Below, piece by piece: positions 55,595-64,000 of a stretch of DNA of 64,000 nucleotides. The position numbers and the translations under genes were made by a program. The stretch covers positions 62,001-126,000 of the forward strand of contig NZ_JARKMZ010000002.1 of assembly GCF_029360775.1 (NCBI RefSeq), given 5' to 3'. Below the pieces are notes generated by a model. The model was given only the letters and a program-made list of their open reading frames with translations, ran no database searches and was not told where the DNA came from. Numbering within the stretch: the stretch's first letter is position 1; every line of letters starts with the position of its first letter. The stretch comes from Daejeonella sp. H1SJ63 (GTDB lineage: Bacteria > Bacteroidota > Bacteroidia > Sphingobacteriales > Sphingobacteriaceae).

Positions 55595-56866
55595 TTAATC
55601 GTTTATAGCCTGATAGGTTAATGCCCTGAATTTTTCTACAACCTCATTATGTGTTCTTACCTGTAATTGGCGATAGAATAAATAGACCATTTTTTCTTTG
55701 GGATCAACCCAGTATGAAGTGCCATACGCACCACCCCAGCCAAATGTTCCAATCTGTGCAGGAGCGCTTCCGCTATTCTTTTCTGTGGCAACCTGAAATC
55801 CCAGACCGAATGTTCCGGCTGCATAAGGCACATCCTCAATCTGATTATCAACCATCATTCTTACGGTGTTTCTGCCCAATATCCTTTTGCCATTGTAAAC
55901 GCCGTCATTCAGCAGCATTTGCAGAAAAATTGCATAATCGTACAGGGTAGAACTAAGGCCTGCACCACCTGAATAATAAGTATGAGGTACTAAAGGATAG
56001 TTTGCATTGGCAATACTATTCAGCATACCGGCATTTGCCTTTATTAATTTACCATCAGGTGTTTCCTTGTAGATATTTACCAAACGGTTTGCCTTGCCTG
56101 CAGGAATGTTGAAATAAGTATCTTTCATTCCAAGTGGTTCAAATATTCTTGTTCTGAAAAACTGATCCAGACTCATTCCTGAGATCACTTCAACAAGACA
56201 TCCCAAAAGATCTGTATTCATGCCATAAGTAAATTTTTCTCCCGGCTGATGCATTAAAGGTAATTTGCCCATTTCAGTCATTGCAGACAGTAAAGTTCTG
56301 TCTTTAACACCTAAGCCTGAAGTGATATTATGTTTTGCATAGATTGCATTTGCTTCTTTTGATCCGATTTGTGCATAACCAAGTCCGGAGGTATGTGTCA
56401 GCAGGTCTTTAATGGTAATTTCTCTTTTTGCCGGAACCGTAGTGTAAGTTGTATCTGCCGGATTGAAGTTAGTCATTACACTCTGGTTCCTGTAAGATGG
56501 AATGTATAATGAAACAGGATCAGTCAGCAATAATTTCCCTTCATCAAAGAGGATCATGATCGCAACACTGGTTATTGCTTTAGTTTGAGATGCAATCCTG
56601 AAAATGCCATCTTTTTGTAATGGTTCTTTCGTATCGAGGTCATTGAACCCGAAGGCTTTATGATAGGCTATTTTCCCATTTCGGATGATGAGTGCAGCGC
56701 CTCCGTTCATATATCCATTTTCCACCCATTCATTCATGGAATTGTCTAACTTCTTTAACCTTTCTGAAGAAAAACCTGCAGATTCCGGGCTGGCGTTTAT
56801 GACAGTTTGTGCAAAACTCTGCAAACTTGCTGCGAAGATCAGAAGCAGGATAAGATTTTTTTTCAT
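55595..56866 (-). CDS. Serine hydrolase, class C beta-lactamase-related
   Basis: 423 residues with a signal peptide (about 1-20). The catalytic S-x-x-K is S93-QTK-K96 region (S93, K96). The second motif, usually Y-x-N, reads YGM in FTYGMNTDLLG, a change seen in some esterase-like members. The third (KTG-like) segment appears as FGWGGAYG. Family members are D-Ala-D-Ala peptidases, D-aminopeptidases, esterases or beta-lactamases. A beta-lactam role cannot be inferred; peptide or ester hydrolysis is more likely. Its stop is 29 bases before the D-aminoacylase start. Confidence 0.88.
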   Translation of the reverse strand: MKKNLILLLIFAASLQSFAQTVINASPESAGFSSERLKKLDNSMNEWVENGYMNGGAALIIRNGKIAYHKAFGFNDLDTKEPLQKDGIFRIASQTKAITSVAIMILFDEGKLLLTDPVSLYIPSYRNQSVMTNFNPADTTYTTVPAKREITIKDLLTHTSGLGYAQIGSKEANAIYAKHNITSGLGVKDRTLLSAMTEMGKLPLMHQPGEKFTYGMNTDLLGCLVEVISGMSLDQFFRTRIFEPLGMKDTYFNIPAGKANRLVNIYKETPDGKLIKANAGMLNSIANANYPLVPHTYYSGGAGLSSTLYDYAIFLQMLLNDGVYNGKRILGRNTVRMMVDNQIEDVPYAAGTFGLGFQVATEKNSGSAPAQIGTFGWGGAYGTSYWVDPKEKMVYLFYRQLQVRTHNEVVEKFRALTYQAIND

Positions 56867-56999
56867 AATGCTGTATTGCTTATAAGTTTTTAAGTACTAA
56901 ATATAATTTTTATTGACAGATTTCAGATTTGTAAATTATGAATTACAGCACATTAAACAAAGCCGGCATTTAAATCTCAAATTTTAGTGTTTAATAATT

Positions 57000-58499
57000 T
57001 TATTTCGCTCTGATAAATTCTGTCTGAGGATCACCAAACGGACGGGTAACGATTTTGTCAATTTCTCCCTTGTCGTTCGTTAAAAAACTGATCCGCATAT
57101 CAGGGAAGCCTTTTCCATCATCCATAGTAATGAACTGATCATAATGCCAGTGATGAAGGGTTGCATTCAAACTTCTGTATTGCAGTTGCAGATTATTATT
57201 TTTAAAATCAATAAGAATATCTCCGTAAACCGGATGAGTGAATTTTCCGGTATATGCCAATGCCGGGTGCGATGGATAGGTGTTTTTTACTTGTGATGCA
57301 TTAATTTCATCCACACTCTTTTTATTCCTTTCCTGAGCATCCAGATAATCTTTTCTGTACCTCGAACTCCAATCTGTTATTTCCCTGCTCTGTAATATAT
57401 CTATTATGGGCAGGTTCATTACAGATCTCAGAGAACCTGCAGATACTGCATTATGAACGATAAACAAAGCAAGGCTGTCTTTTGGCAGATAGCTCAGATT
57501 GGAATAAAATCCATCGATTGAACCGGTATGACTTATGAATTTTGTCCCTTTATAGGTTTGAAGGATACGGCCCATAGCGTAAAGCGAATTCGAAAGTTCG
57601 TCATATCTCCCTCTTTTGTCGGATATGGCATTCGGAATTTTGGTCTCCTCAATAGCTGCTGCCGAAATAACCTGTTTCCCTTTGTATTTTCCTCCATTTA
57701 CCTGTAGTATCAGCCATTTACTCATATCAGCCATGTTTGAATAGATATTACCGGCTGGTGCAAGTGATTCTGACTGAGCAAGGAAAGTGCGGGCCTTTAG
57801 TTTTTTGTTGTCTTCTGACTCAAAGTAGGAAAGTGAGTGGTTATCCGGCTTTGCACCTATTCCGGTAAATCCGCTGGAATTCATTTCCAAAGGATCGAAA
57901 ATACGCTCCTGAATATTTTGCTCCCAGCTTTTTTGACTTACTTCTTCTATTGCAATTCCTGCGGTAGTATACATGTTATTATTATAAATGTATCCTTCCC
58001 TGAACCCGAGAGCAGGTTTCATATAGTATATTTTACTGATCAGTTCTTTCCTTTTAAAAGGTGCATTGAGCCAGATGCCATCATAAGCCGGAAGCCCGGT
58101 GCGGTGACTTAGCATATCCCGGAGGGTAACTTTAAAATTTAATTCCGGATTGCTGAAATTAATCCCGGGTAAATATTGTTTTACCGGCACATCCAGACTT
58201 AATTTGCCTTCTGCAGCAAGTTCTGCAGCTAATGTTGCCGTAAACAGTTTGGTATTGGAGGCAATCGGGAATAAAGTGCTTTCAGTAACCGGCAACTTAT
58301 TTTCGAGATCTCTGTAGCCATAACCCTTTGAATAAATTACCCTGTCTTTATGAACAATAACCAGAGCAAGACCAGGAATATTCCAATCAGCAAGCAGTTG
58401 ATCGACATAAAGATCTATTTTTGACGATTTATCCGCGAATTCCTTGTCTTGTGCCGATACAAAAAGAGGGAAAAGCAGCAGTAAGAGTATTTTTTTCAT
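57000..58499 (-). CDS. Serine hydrolase, class C beta-lactamase-related, with C-terminal DUF3471-like domain
   Basis: 499 residues, signal peptide about 1-16. The catalytic motif is SNTK (in FPIASNTKLFTA, around residue 78), the second is YNN (in YIYNNNMYT), and the third is HTG (in ISHTGSIDGF), all intact. The last 100 residues, starting at YPSHPALAYTGKFTHPVYGDILI, form a beta-domain of the DUF3471 type common in such enzymes. Expected to act in the periplasm on peptides or esters. It is 133 bases upstream of the second serine hydrolase on the same strand; whether they are cotranscribed is uncertain. Confidence 0.9.
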   Translation of the reverse strand: MKKILLLLLFPLFVSAQDKEFADKSSKIDLYVDQLLADWNIPGLALVIVHKDRVIYSKGYGYRDLENKLPVTESTLFPIASNTKLFTATLAAELAAEGKLSLDVPVKQYLPGINFSNPELNFKVTLRDMLSHRTGLPAYDGIWLNAPFKRKELISKIYYMKPALGFREGYIYNNNMYTTAGIAIEEVSQKSWEQNIQERIFDPLEMNSSGFTGIGAKPDNHSLSYFESEDNKKLKARTFLAQSESLAPAGNIYSNMADMSKWLILQVNGGKYKGKQVISAAAIEETKIPNAISDKRGRYDELSNSLYAMGRILQTYKGTKFISHTGSIDGFYSNLSYLPKDSLALFIVHNAVSAGSLRSVMNLPIIDILQSREITDWSSRYRKDYLDAQERNKKSVDEINASQVKNTYPSHPALAYTGKFTHPVYGDILIDFKNNNLQLQYRSLNATLHHWHYDQFITMDDGKGFPDMRISFLTNDKGEIDKIVTRPFGDPQTEFIRAK

Positions 58500-58595
58500 T
58501 TTAATGCAGATATAACTTCTGAAGCAGCGGGAATTTTCAAACTTCTTGTGGCTTAGTTATTGAGAACAACATGCAAAATAGAAAAAATTACGACC

Positions 58596-59741
58596 TTAAA
58601 ATGCTTCACCCAAACTTAAATAAAAGCCGCTTTGTCTTTTTTCGCCCGGATTTTGCTCAGCAATGGCATAATCCATTCTTACGCTGAGCCCGCGCTCAAT
58701 ATCATAGAAATACCTGAATCCGCCGCCTACACTTGGTTTGAAATGAGCCAGCTTCAGGTTCCCGTTTGAATAAACATTGCCTGCAGCTGCAAAAGCAGCC
58801 ATTCCGATACGGGGATGGAGTCTTAAACGGATCTCACTTTGCAGAGCCATTAAATTATAATCTCTGTACCGGCCAGAGTAATAGCCGCGCATCATTTCGT
58901 CGTTGCCCATTTGTGGCAGAAGATAGAAAGGAGTATTATTCCCTCCTATGGATTGGAAGTGTGCATTAATTCCAAAAACTGTTTTTTTGCTCAGACTGTT
59001 AAAATTACGTAAATCCAGTTTGATCAGACTTCCGCTGTAATTGCTGCCTCCCCAAAAATCAGGAGCATAGGAGTAATTCAGTTTCAGATAAGTTCCTTTG
59101 GTGGTATAGGTATTGGAATTCCGGTTATCAATAATCTGGGTAATCCCGAAGTATAAAACTTTTCCTCCATCCTTGTCATAGATACCTGGATCTGTGCTAT
59201 AAATTCCTCCGGGATCTTTATCATTGAAACGATAGGATTCATAGGCCAGACTAAAGCCGCTAAAACTTATTTTTCCCAGTTTTTTTTCAATACCGGCATT
59301 GAGCTTGAATAATTTTTGTGTAATAGGGTCTTCATTCAATTCCAGTGTAGAGTTTCCGATTCCGTAAAAGTTGAAAGGGAAATTTTTATAACGTATTTCA
59401 CTGGTAATGTGATATTTGTTCTGAGGTGTCCAGATATCTGATTTTAGCTGCAGATTACTTTGTCGTTTGGTTGTAAGTGTTGCTATACCAATTAGTCTTG
59501 AAGTTCTGGTTAAGGTGTCTTTGCGGTCTGTGTAAAACGAATAAAGACTTACAGCTCCCAGCTCTGCACCGGTTTCCTGTGCATATCCGATGGCCGGAAG
59601 AGGTAAAAAGCTGCTCGACCGGGTTGTATCGGCTTCATCAGAAAATAGTTTTTTGATCAGCTTCATCTGACTGAAGCCATTAGTATTGATCAGCAGGATT
59701 ATGCTGAAGGTGAGAAGTCTTCTCAGCAGGTATTTATTCAT
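58596..59741 (-). CDS. BamA/TamA-like (Omp85) outer-membrane barrel protein
   Basis: 381 residues with a signal peptide (about 1-24) and no POTRA repeats. The chain has beta-hairpins with aromatic ends and the C-terminal strand typical of Omp85 barrels: GGGFRYFYDIERGLSVRMDYAIAEQ and QSGFYLSLGEAF, plus QMGNDEMMRGYYSGRYRDYNLMALQSEIR, which is the RGY-type motif of the surface-antigen domain. Without POTRA domains it is unlikely to be the insertase itself, and could be a patatin-associated or secretion-type barrel. No partner gene is adjacent. Confidence 0.85.
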   Translation of the reverse strand: MNKYLLRRLLTFSIILLINTNGFSQMKLIKKLFSDEADTTRSSSFLPLPAIGYAQETGAELGAVSLYSFYTDRKDTLTRTSRLIGIATLTTKRQSNLQLKSDIWTPQNKYHITSEIRYKNFPFNFYGIGNSTLELNEDPITQKLFKLNAGIEKKLGKISFSGFSLAYESYRFNDKDPGGIYSTDPGIYDKDGGKVLYFGITQIIDNRNSNTYTTKGTYLKLNYSYAPDFWGGSNYSGSLIKLDLRNFNSLSKKTVFGINAHFQSIGGNNTPFYLLPQMGNDEMMRGYYSGRYRDYNLMALQSEIRLRLHPRIGMAAFAAAGNVYSNGNLKLAHFKPSVGGGFRYFYDIERGLSVRMDYAIAEQNPGEKRQSGFYLSLGEAF

Positions 59742-59907
59742 ACAGACTGCTAAGTTAATTATTGTTTGACAGATACTGTTTTTATTATTCGCATTATCGC
59801 AATTGCAATTGTCCGGTTAAATTCCGGACAAGACCATCTTTATAGCTATTTCAGGATGTGACACTTTAATCAGGAAGAAAAATAATTGATGCAGCCTGCA
59901 GGCGTTT

Positions 59908-59940
59908 GTATTCCGGGATTTATTACAAATCCCGGAATAC
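59908..59940 (-). terminator. Hairpin downstream of the M28 lipoprotein gene
   Basis: A perfect 14-bp stem (59908-59921 with 59927-59940) with a 5-base loop lies 35 bases after the M28 stop (minus strand) and before the Omp85-like gene. No T-run follows on the minus strand, so termination is likely but less certain. Confidence 0.6.
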
Positions 59941-59975
59941 GTTTATTCTTTATCCTGATATGCGTGATTCCGTAA

Positions 59976-61631
59976 TTATTTCTTTTCGCGGATAGACTTA
60001 AATTCTGAACCATCTTTCCATTGAGCCATCTTTTCTTCAAAGGCTAAGCGTTTTCCAACCTGAAAAAACAGCTTCAGATCTTCTAAACCTCCTTCAAATG
60101 TCCATGTAGCGGGGTCATATTCGTCCGAAGGACGGTGGTAATGCTTTTCAGTGTATTCTGCTTCTCTTTTTTCGCCATAGGCAGGCCCCTTGCCAATCAC
60201 ATCAATGCCGTTTGAAGTATATAGCGCAGGTATGCCAACCTTTGCAAAATTAAAATGATCTGAACGATAATAGTATCCGGCTTCGGGATGGTTTTCAAAT
60301 GCAATTACACGTCCTGCTTTTTCTGCGGCTTCTTTCAGATACTCTTCAAGTTCTGATTGTCCTTGTCCTACAATGATGATGTCTTTGGTTTTTTCAAACT
60401 GATTTAATCCATCGATATTAATGTTTGCTACGGTTTTTGCAGCGGGGTAAATGGGGTTTTGTGCGTAATATGCCGATCCCCACAGGCCTTGTTCTTCAGC
60501 CGTTACGGCTAATATGACTATGGTTCTTTCCGGCTGAACTTTCAAGCTTTTAAATGCCCTGGCCAGTTCAATCAGTCCGGCAGTGCCGCTCGCATTATCA
60601 AATGCACCATTATAAATCGAATCTGCAGTTTCATCAGGTTTGCCAATTCCAAGGTGATCCCAGTGTGAAGTGTAGATAATCACTTCATCAGGACGTTTGG
60701 TACCCGTTATTTTACCGATAACATTATGTGATTTGTTGAATATGGTCTTAACGGCGACGCTGGTACTCAGTTTCAGATCTAAAGCCAGGGGTTTGAATCC
60801 TTTTTTGTCGGCCTGTGCGAAGAAATTAGTCGAATCTTGTCCGGCAGCAGCTACTAATCTCTTGGCAGCCGGTAGCGAAAGCCATCCATTGATATCGGTA
60901 TAAACATTGCTTTTTCCGCGGTCGTCAAGTCTTAGCTTGGATGCGTTCCAGTTATTCTGAACTACAGTAAAGGGGTAACTTGCCCCCTCGGTTGTATGTA
61001 CAATCAGACAACCTTTTGCCCCCTGGCGTGCAGCTTCTTCAAATTTATAGGTCCAGCGACCGTAATAGGTCATGGTCTTGCCTTTAAATAAGCTGGAATC
61101 TCCGGCAGCAAAGCCCGGGTCGTTCACCATCACCATGACGATCTTTCCTTTGACATCTAATCCGGCATAATCGTTCCAGTTATACTCGGGCGCAACCACT
61201 CCGTATCCTGCAAAGATTACTTCATTGTTATCGAAGCTAACTTTATCGGCAATTTTATCCGTCCAGATTACATAATCATCAAAACCTTTGAGTTTAAAGC
61301 TTCCTTTTGATGTGCTTACCTGCATATCCGGAGCCGCTGAAGTCTGAATATTGACCATCGGGACTTCCTGAATATAACTTTCGCCATTTCCAGGCTCCAA
61401 TCCGGCAGCTTTGAATTGTTTTTGCAGGTAGGCAATGGTTTTTGTTTCTCCTTCGGTAAATGGTTTACGGCCCTGAAGTGAGTCGTGTGAAAGCTCAGCT
61501 ACATGCAGTTTTAAACTATCTGCATTGAAAGCAGCAAGTCCGTCTTCATCCGAAATTTTTGGTCTATTCTGATTGCAGGCAGCAAGGCAGATCAATGCAG
61601 AAAATGCGAGGAATTTAATTTTTAAGTTCAT
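59976..61631 (-). CDS. M28-family metallopeptidase lipoprotein
   Basis: 551 residues with a lipoprotein signal peptide and lipobox cysteine C19 (LAAC). A PA-type domain fills about 110-290 (GYGVVAPEYNWNDYAGLDVKGKIVMVMVNDPG). The metal-binding peptidase core has HWDHLGIG (H and D), the bridging aspartate in YNGAFDNASGTAG, the EE pair in TAEEQGLWGS, and the late histidine near the HYHRPSDEYD segment. It is distinct from the M28 enzyme at the left end of the window. The cell-surface or periplasmic enzyme would trim peptides. A hairpin terminator follows its stop. Confidence 0.9.
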   Translation of the reverse strand: MNLKIKFLAFSALICLAACNQNRPKISDEDGLAAFNADSLKLHVAELSHDSLQGRKPFTEGETKTIAYLQKQFKAAGLEPGNGESYIQEVPMVNIQTSAAPDMQVSTSKGSFKLKGFDDYVIWTDKIADKVSFDNNEVIFAGYGVVAPEYNWNDYAGLDVKGKIVMVMVNDPGFAAGDSSLFKGKTMTYYGRWTYKFEEAARQGAKGCLIVHTTEGASYPFTVVQNNWNASKLRLDDRGKSNVYTDINGWLSLPAAKRLVAAAGQDSTNFFAQADKKGFKPLALDLKLSTSVAVKTIFNKSHNVIGKITGTKRPDEVIIYTSHWDHLGIGKPDETADSIYNGAFDNASGTAGLIELARAFKSLKVQPERTIVILAVTAEEQGLWGSAYYAQNPIYPAAKTVANINIDGLNQFEKTKDIIIVGQGQSELEEYLKEAAEKAGRVIAFENHPEAGYYYRSDHFNFAKVGIPALYTSNGIDVIGKGPAYGEKREAEYTEKHYHRPSDEYDPATWTFEGGLEDLKLFFQVGKRLAFEEKMAQWKDGSEFKSIREKK

Positions 61632-61933
61632 ATGGTTAGTATGGTTAGGTTTTGCTAAAATACTGATAAAATTATAGGGTGTTTAAAAAATTTGATTCTT
61701 GCTTTGAAATGGGGCGCTATTTTTCTGCGGTCTATCAGAAGCATCTTTGAATAGCTTAATGCCAAAATCAATTTATAATTATTTTATTTTTTAGATTAGG
61801 GTAAATATCTGGGAATAAGCATTTTTATAAAGGGTGACAGAATACCCAAGCTACGGGGATTTGGTGAGCTTGTGGAACTTTTGTAATCCTTATATATGAG
61901 TTACCTGCAAGCGTAAAACGACACAACTGAAAC
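61632..61933. other. Intergenic boundary before the AAA_13 gene
   Basis: 302 bases with no intact gene. The frame at about 61812-61886 encodes a short peptide ending GDRIPKLRGFGELVELL and a stop, which might be the tail of a lost gene, but it has no start. Base composition is A/T-rich. The gap separates core genes from the accessory-looking ATPase to the right. Confidence 0.4.
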
Positions 61934-64000
61934 ATGATTGAATCACTTACCATAAAAAATATTGCTACTTACGACCCAGTAGATGGAGTTCAAGTTCCAG
62001 ATTTAAAGAAGGTGAATTTTTTCTTTGGATATAATGGTTCAGGTAAATCAACAATTGTTAAATATCTATATAATCTAAGCCTTGAAGAAAATCTTAAAGC
62101 CCAGCAATACAATGACTGCTCACAAATTGGTTATGATGAGACTACTCATCAAATAATAGTTTTTGATGAGAACTTTACTGAAGTTAATTTCAATAGAAAC
62201 CCTGTATTAAAGGGAGTATTCTCATTAAACCAAACGAATGCTATTATTGATGGACAAATTGCAACCGAGGAAACTTCAATAAATGAATACAATGAATTAA
62301 TCCGAAAGAAATCCATCATTATTGAAAATGTAGCCACTGATAAACGGCAAAACCAAAATGCATTATTAGAACACTGCTGGAGACAAAGAAACTTATTTGC
62401 AACGTTTACAAAAATCAATCTGATTCATTCAGGAAGCAAACCAAACAACTTACAGGAAATAAAAAACAAACTGACTAATCCTCCTGCTACAGTTCCAACA
62501 ATTACACAACTATCTGAACGCTATCAATTACTTTACGAAACAGAATTAAAACAAATTAATCAAAGTGTCAATTCTAATCTTTACAAAGAGTTAAGACTAA
62601 TTGAAATAAAGTTACAGAAGTTACTGCAAGAAGTTATTGTCGGTAATGAAGATGTAGATATTGCCGCTTTGATTGTGAAAATAAATGCAAGAAGTTGGGT
62701 TGAAACAGGTGTTCAGTATGTAGACAAAACCGATGGTATTTGTCCATTTTGCCAACAGGATACAATAGATGATAATTTGAAGGAGCAATTCAATAAGTAT
62801 TTTGATTTGACCTACAAAGAAAAAATTGGTGAATTGGTCGCATTACAAACAGATTACAAACAAAAATCAGAAGCATTTTTATCAAATATTATTAGCGTCC
62901 AGAATGAATTCAACCCTAATAATTTGGTGTCAAATATTTATCTCAATCTGCAAAGTCATTTTAATAATAACTTTATAACAGTTGCAAATAAAATTGAAAA
63001 ACCTAACGAGAGGAAAAGCCTAGTTCCCCTTAATTCTTTCCAAAATGACCTTTCAAGTATTGTAAAGGAGATTAAAGAAAACAATAAAACATTTTCAGAA
63101 CTAAATACTAATAGAACAAATTTGACTTCTGATATATGGCATTTTATGGCTTCAAAGTGCAAATCAGAAATTGATGAACTGGCATCAAAGGAATTAAAGT
63201 ATCAGAGCATAACCAACTTGGCAAATGTTTTAATTGCAGACTACAAAGTAAAAATTAATGCATCAAAACAATCCATTGAAATACTCAGAAGCCAAACTGT
63301 AAATACGAAAGAAGCTGTAGACAACATCAACCTTATTTTAAGAAACGCTGGTTTTGACGGTTTTGAAATTGGCGAAAAAGATACAGTAAATAATATTTCA
63401 CAGTATTATCTGAAACGACAAAACACTGCGGACGGCAATCCGATTTTTAAAAGTTTGAGCGAAGGAGAAAAGAATTTTATTTCGTTCTTGTATTTTTTTC
63501 AACTCTGTATTGGAACAGATGACATTCAGAACAATGGCAACAAGAAAAAAATAATAGTTATTGACGACCCTGTTTCAAGTTTAGATAGTCAGGCTTTGTT
63601 TGTTGTTTCAACTTTGATTCACAATTTGATTTTAAGAAAAGGAGATAATCCGAAAGCAGACAAAAAGCTTCTGAAAAATGATAAAATTTCGCAGGTCTTT
63701 ATTTTCACTCATAACCTTTATTTCTATAAAGAGGTATCATTTGATAAAAGACCCATTTGTGCGGACTATTGGCATCTTAGAATAATTAAGATAAACAACA
63801 AAACATCAATAAAGGGCGAATACAACAAAACTATTTATGACGACTATTCATTGCTTTGGAACACGATTAAAGAATTGAAGGCAAACATTCCAACCACTAC
63901 TTCTTTGAACATTGTAATTGCAAATTCAATGAGACGAGTTATTGAGAGCTATGTTAACTTTATAGGTTATGGTAAAGACTCTTGGGCTTCTCTTTTTAAT
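61934..64000 (+). CDS. AAA_13/RloC-like ATPase, truncated at the window edge
   Basis: The frame is open from the ATG at 61934 to the last base (689 codons, no stop), so the gene continues outside. Walker A is GYNGSGKST (32-40). A long coiled-coil-like middle carries C270-PF-C273, a zinc-hook-type motif. The ABC-type signature is LSEGEK (508-513), Walker B is IIVIDDPVSSLD (540-551), and FTHN near 590 fits the switch histidine. Near the edge is R667-RVI-E671, an R-x-x-x-E pair of the kind found in anticodon nucleases PrrC and RloC, but this also occurs in other AAA_13 proteins. Its codon choice is visibly more A/T-rich than its neighbours, a sign of transfer. Defence function is likely but not proven. 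Confidence 0.8.
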   Translation, partial: MIESLTIKNIATYDPVDGVQVPDLKKVNFFFGYNGSGKSTIVKYLYNLSLEENLKAQQYNDCSQIGYDETTHQIIVFDENFTEVNFNRNPVLKGVFSLNQTNAIIDGQIATEETSINEYNELIRKKSIIIENVATDKRQNQNALLEHCWRQRNLFATFTKINLIHSGSKPNNLQEIKNKLTNPPATVPTITQLSERYQLLYETELKQINQSVNSNLYKELRLIEIKLQKLLQEVIVGNEDVDIAALIVKINARSWVETGVQYVDKTDGICPFCQQDTIDDNLKEQFNKYFDLTYKEKIGELVALQTDYKQKSEAFLSNIISVQNEFNPNNLVSNIYLNLQSHFNNNFITVANKIEKPNERKSLVPLNSFQNDLSSIVKEIKENNKTFSELNTNRTNLTSDIWHFMASKCKSEIDELASKELKYQSITNLANVLIADYKVKINASKQSIEILRSQTVNTKEAVDNINLILRNAGFDGFEIGEKDTVNNISQYYLKRQNTADGNPIFKSLSEGEKNFISFLYFFQLCIGTDDIQNNGNKKKIIVIDDPVSSLDSQALFVVSTLIHNLILRKGDNPKADKKLLKNDKISQVFIFTHNLYFYKEVSFDKRPICADYWHLRIIKINNKTSIKGEYNKTIYDDYSLLWNTIKELKANIPTTTSLNIVIANSMRRVIESYVNFIGYGKDSWASLFN

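Noticed and set aside
55595-58499. Calling the two serine hydrolases antibiotic-resistance beta-lactamases
   Set aside because: They carry the shared SxxK fold but the family also covers esterases and D-peptidases, and nothing around them suggests resistance.
61812-61886. Short frame ending GDRIPKLRGFGELVELL as a gene
   Set aside because: It has no start codon context and is only about 25 codons; I cannot tie it to a family.
1-64000. CRISPR arrays, rRNA and tRNA genes
   Set aside because: No repeat-spacer arrangement, no rRNA-like stretch and no convincing tRNA cloverleaf was seen by eye; a covariance-model scan was not possible here.

Overview
The window comes from the chromosome of a Bacteroidota bacterium, most likely a Sphingobacteriaceae member (Pedobacter-like). 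The pointers are a PorP/SprF-family type IX secretion protein, a 1100-residue SecA, a Bacteroidota-style LptE lipoprotein, the gene order miaB - sigma-54-type activator - lptE - TPR protein - secG next to groES-groEL, almost no Shine-Dalgarno sequences before genes but A/T-rich leaders, and promoter-like TTTG / TAnnTTTG elements. Genus assignment is inference. No rRNA, tRNA or CRISPR array was seen. Most of the window is ordinary core genome; only the last 2 kb looks like accessory DNA.

Layout. 0-8 kb: a DUF2490 protein, a large cobalamin-binding-type radical SAM protein, an exported M28 peptidase, a CBM9-like protein, a YdcF-type membrane protein and PorP/SprF. 8-13 kb (minus strand): a tight run, in transcription order a MG2/TonB-plug protein, a Delta3,Delta2-enoyl-CoA isomerase, a 2,4-dienoyl-CoA reductase, a RidA-like protein and ClpS. 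The two middle enzymes form the auxiliary beta-oxidation step for unsaturated fatty acids. 13-17 kb: dCTP deaminase, an Sfp-type phosphopantetheinyl transferase overlapping lipB, and groESL. 17.5-22.5 kb (minus): the envelope/secretion operon from miaB to secG. 22.7-29.4 kb: an AsmA-like membrane protein, ilvE, a SerB phosphatase fused to SerA-derived sequence, an extended SDR, and an arginase-fold protein that has lost metal ligands. 29.5-33.6 kb: a xylose/xylan block (xylB, CE15 glucuronoyl esterase, xylA). 33.6-35.1 kb: a small cassette of an orphan HigA-type regulator, a MazE-tail-like peptide and a cysteine-synthase-fold enzyme. 35-53 kb: housekeeping genes (galK, purD, secA, dnaG, yraN, pgi, prfB) with exported hypotheticals; prfB carries the classical programmed +1 frameshift. 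53-61.6 kb: a methyltransferase, a D-aminoacylase, two penicillin-binding-protein-like serine hydrolases, an Omp85-type barrel and a second M28 peptidase. 61.9 kb to the end: a truncated AAA_13/RloC-like ATPase, the only clear candidate for a defence gene.

Several convergent gene pairs are separated by strong perfect hairpins that look like bidirectional terminators (about 3.14, 15.24, 24.52 and 53.96 kb). The most interesting items are the edge AAA_13 ATPase, the SerB-SerA hybrid, the metal-site-depleted arginase homologue, the SD-dependent prfB frameshift in a lineage that otherwise ignores SD sequences, and the antitoxin-like cassette with its 13-bp palindrome.
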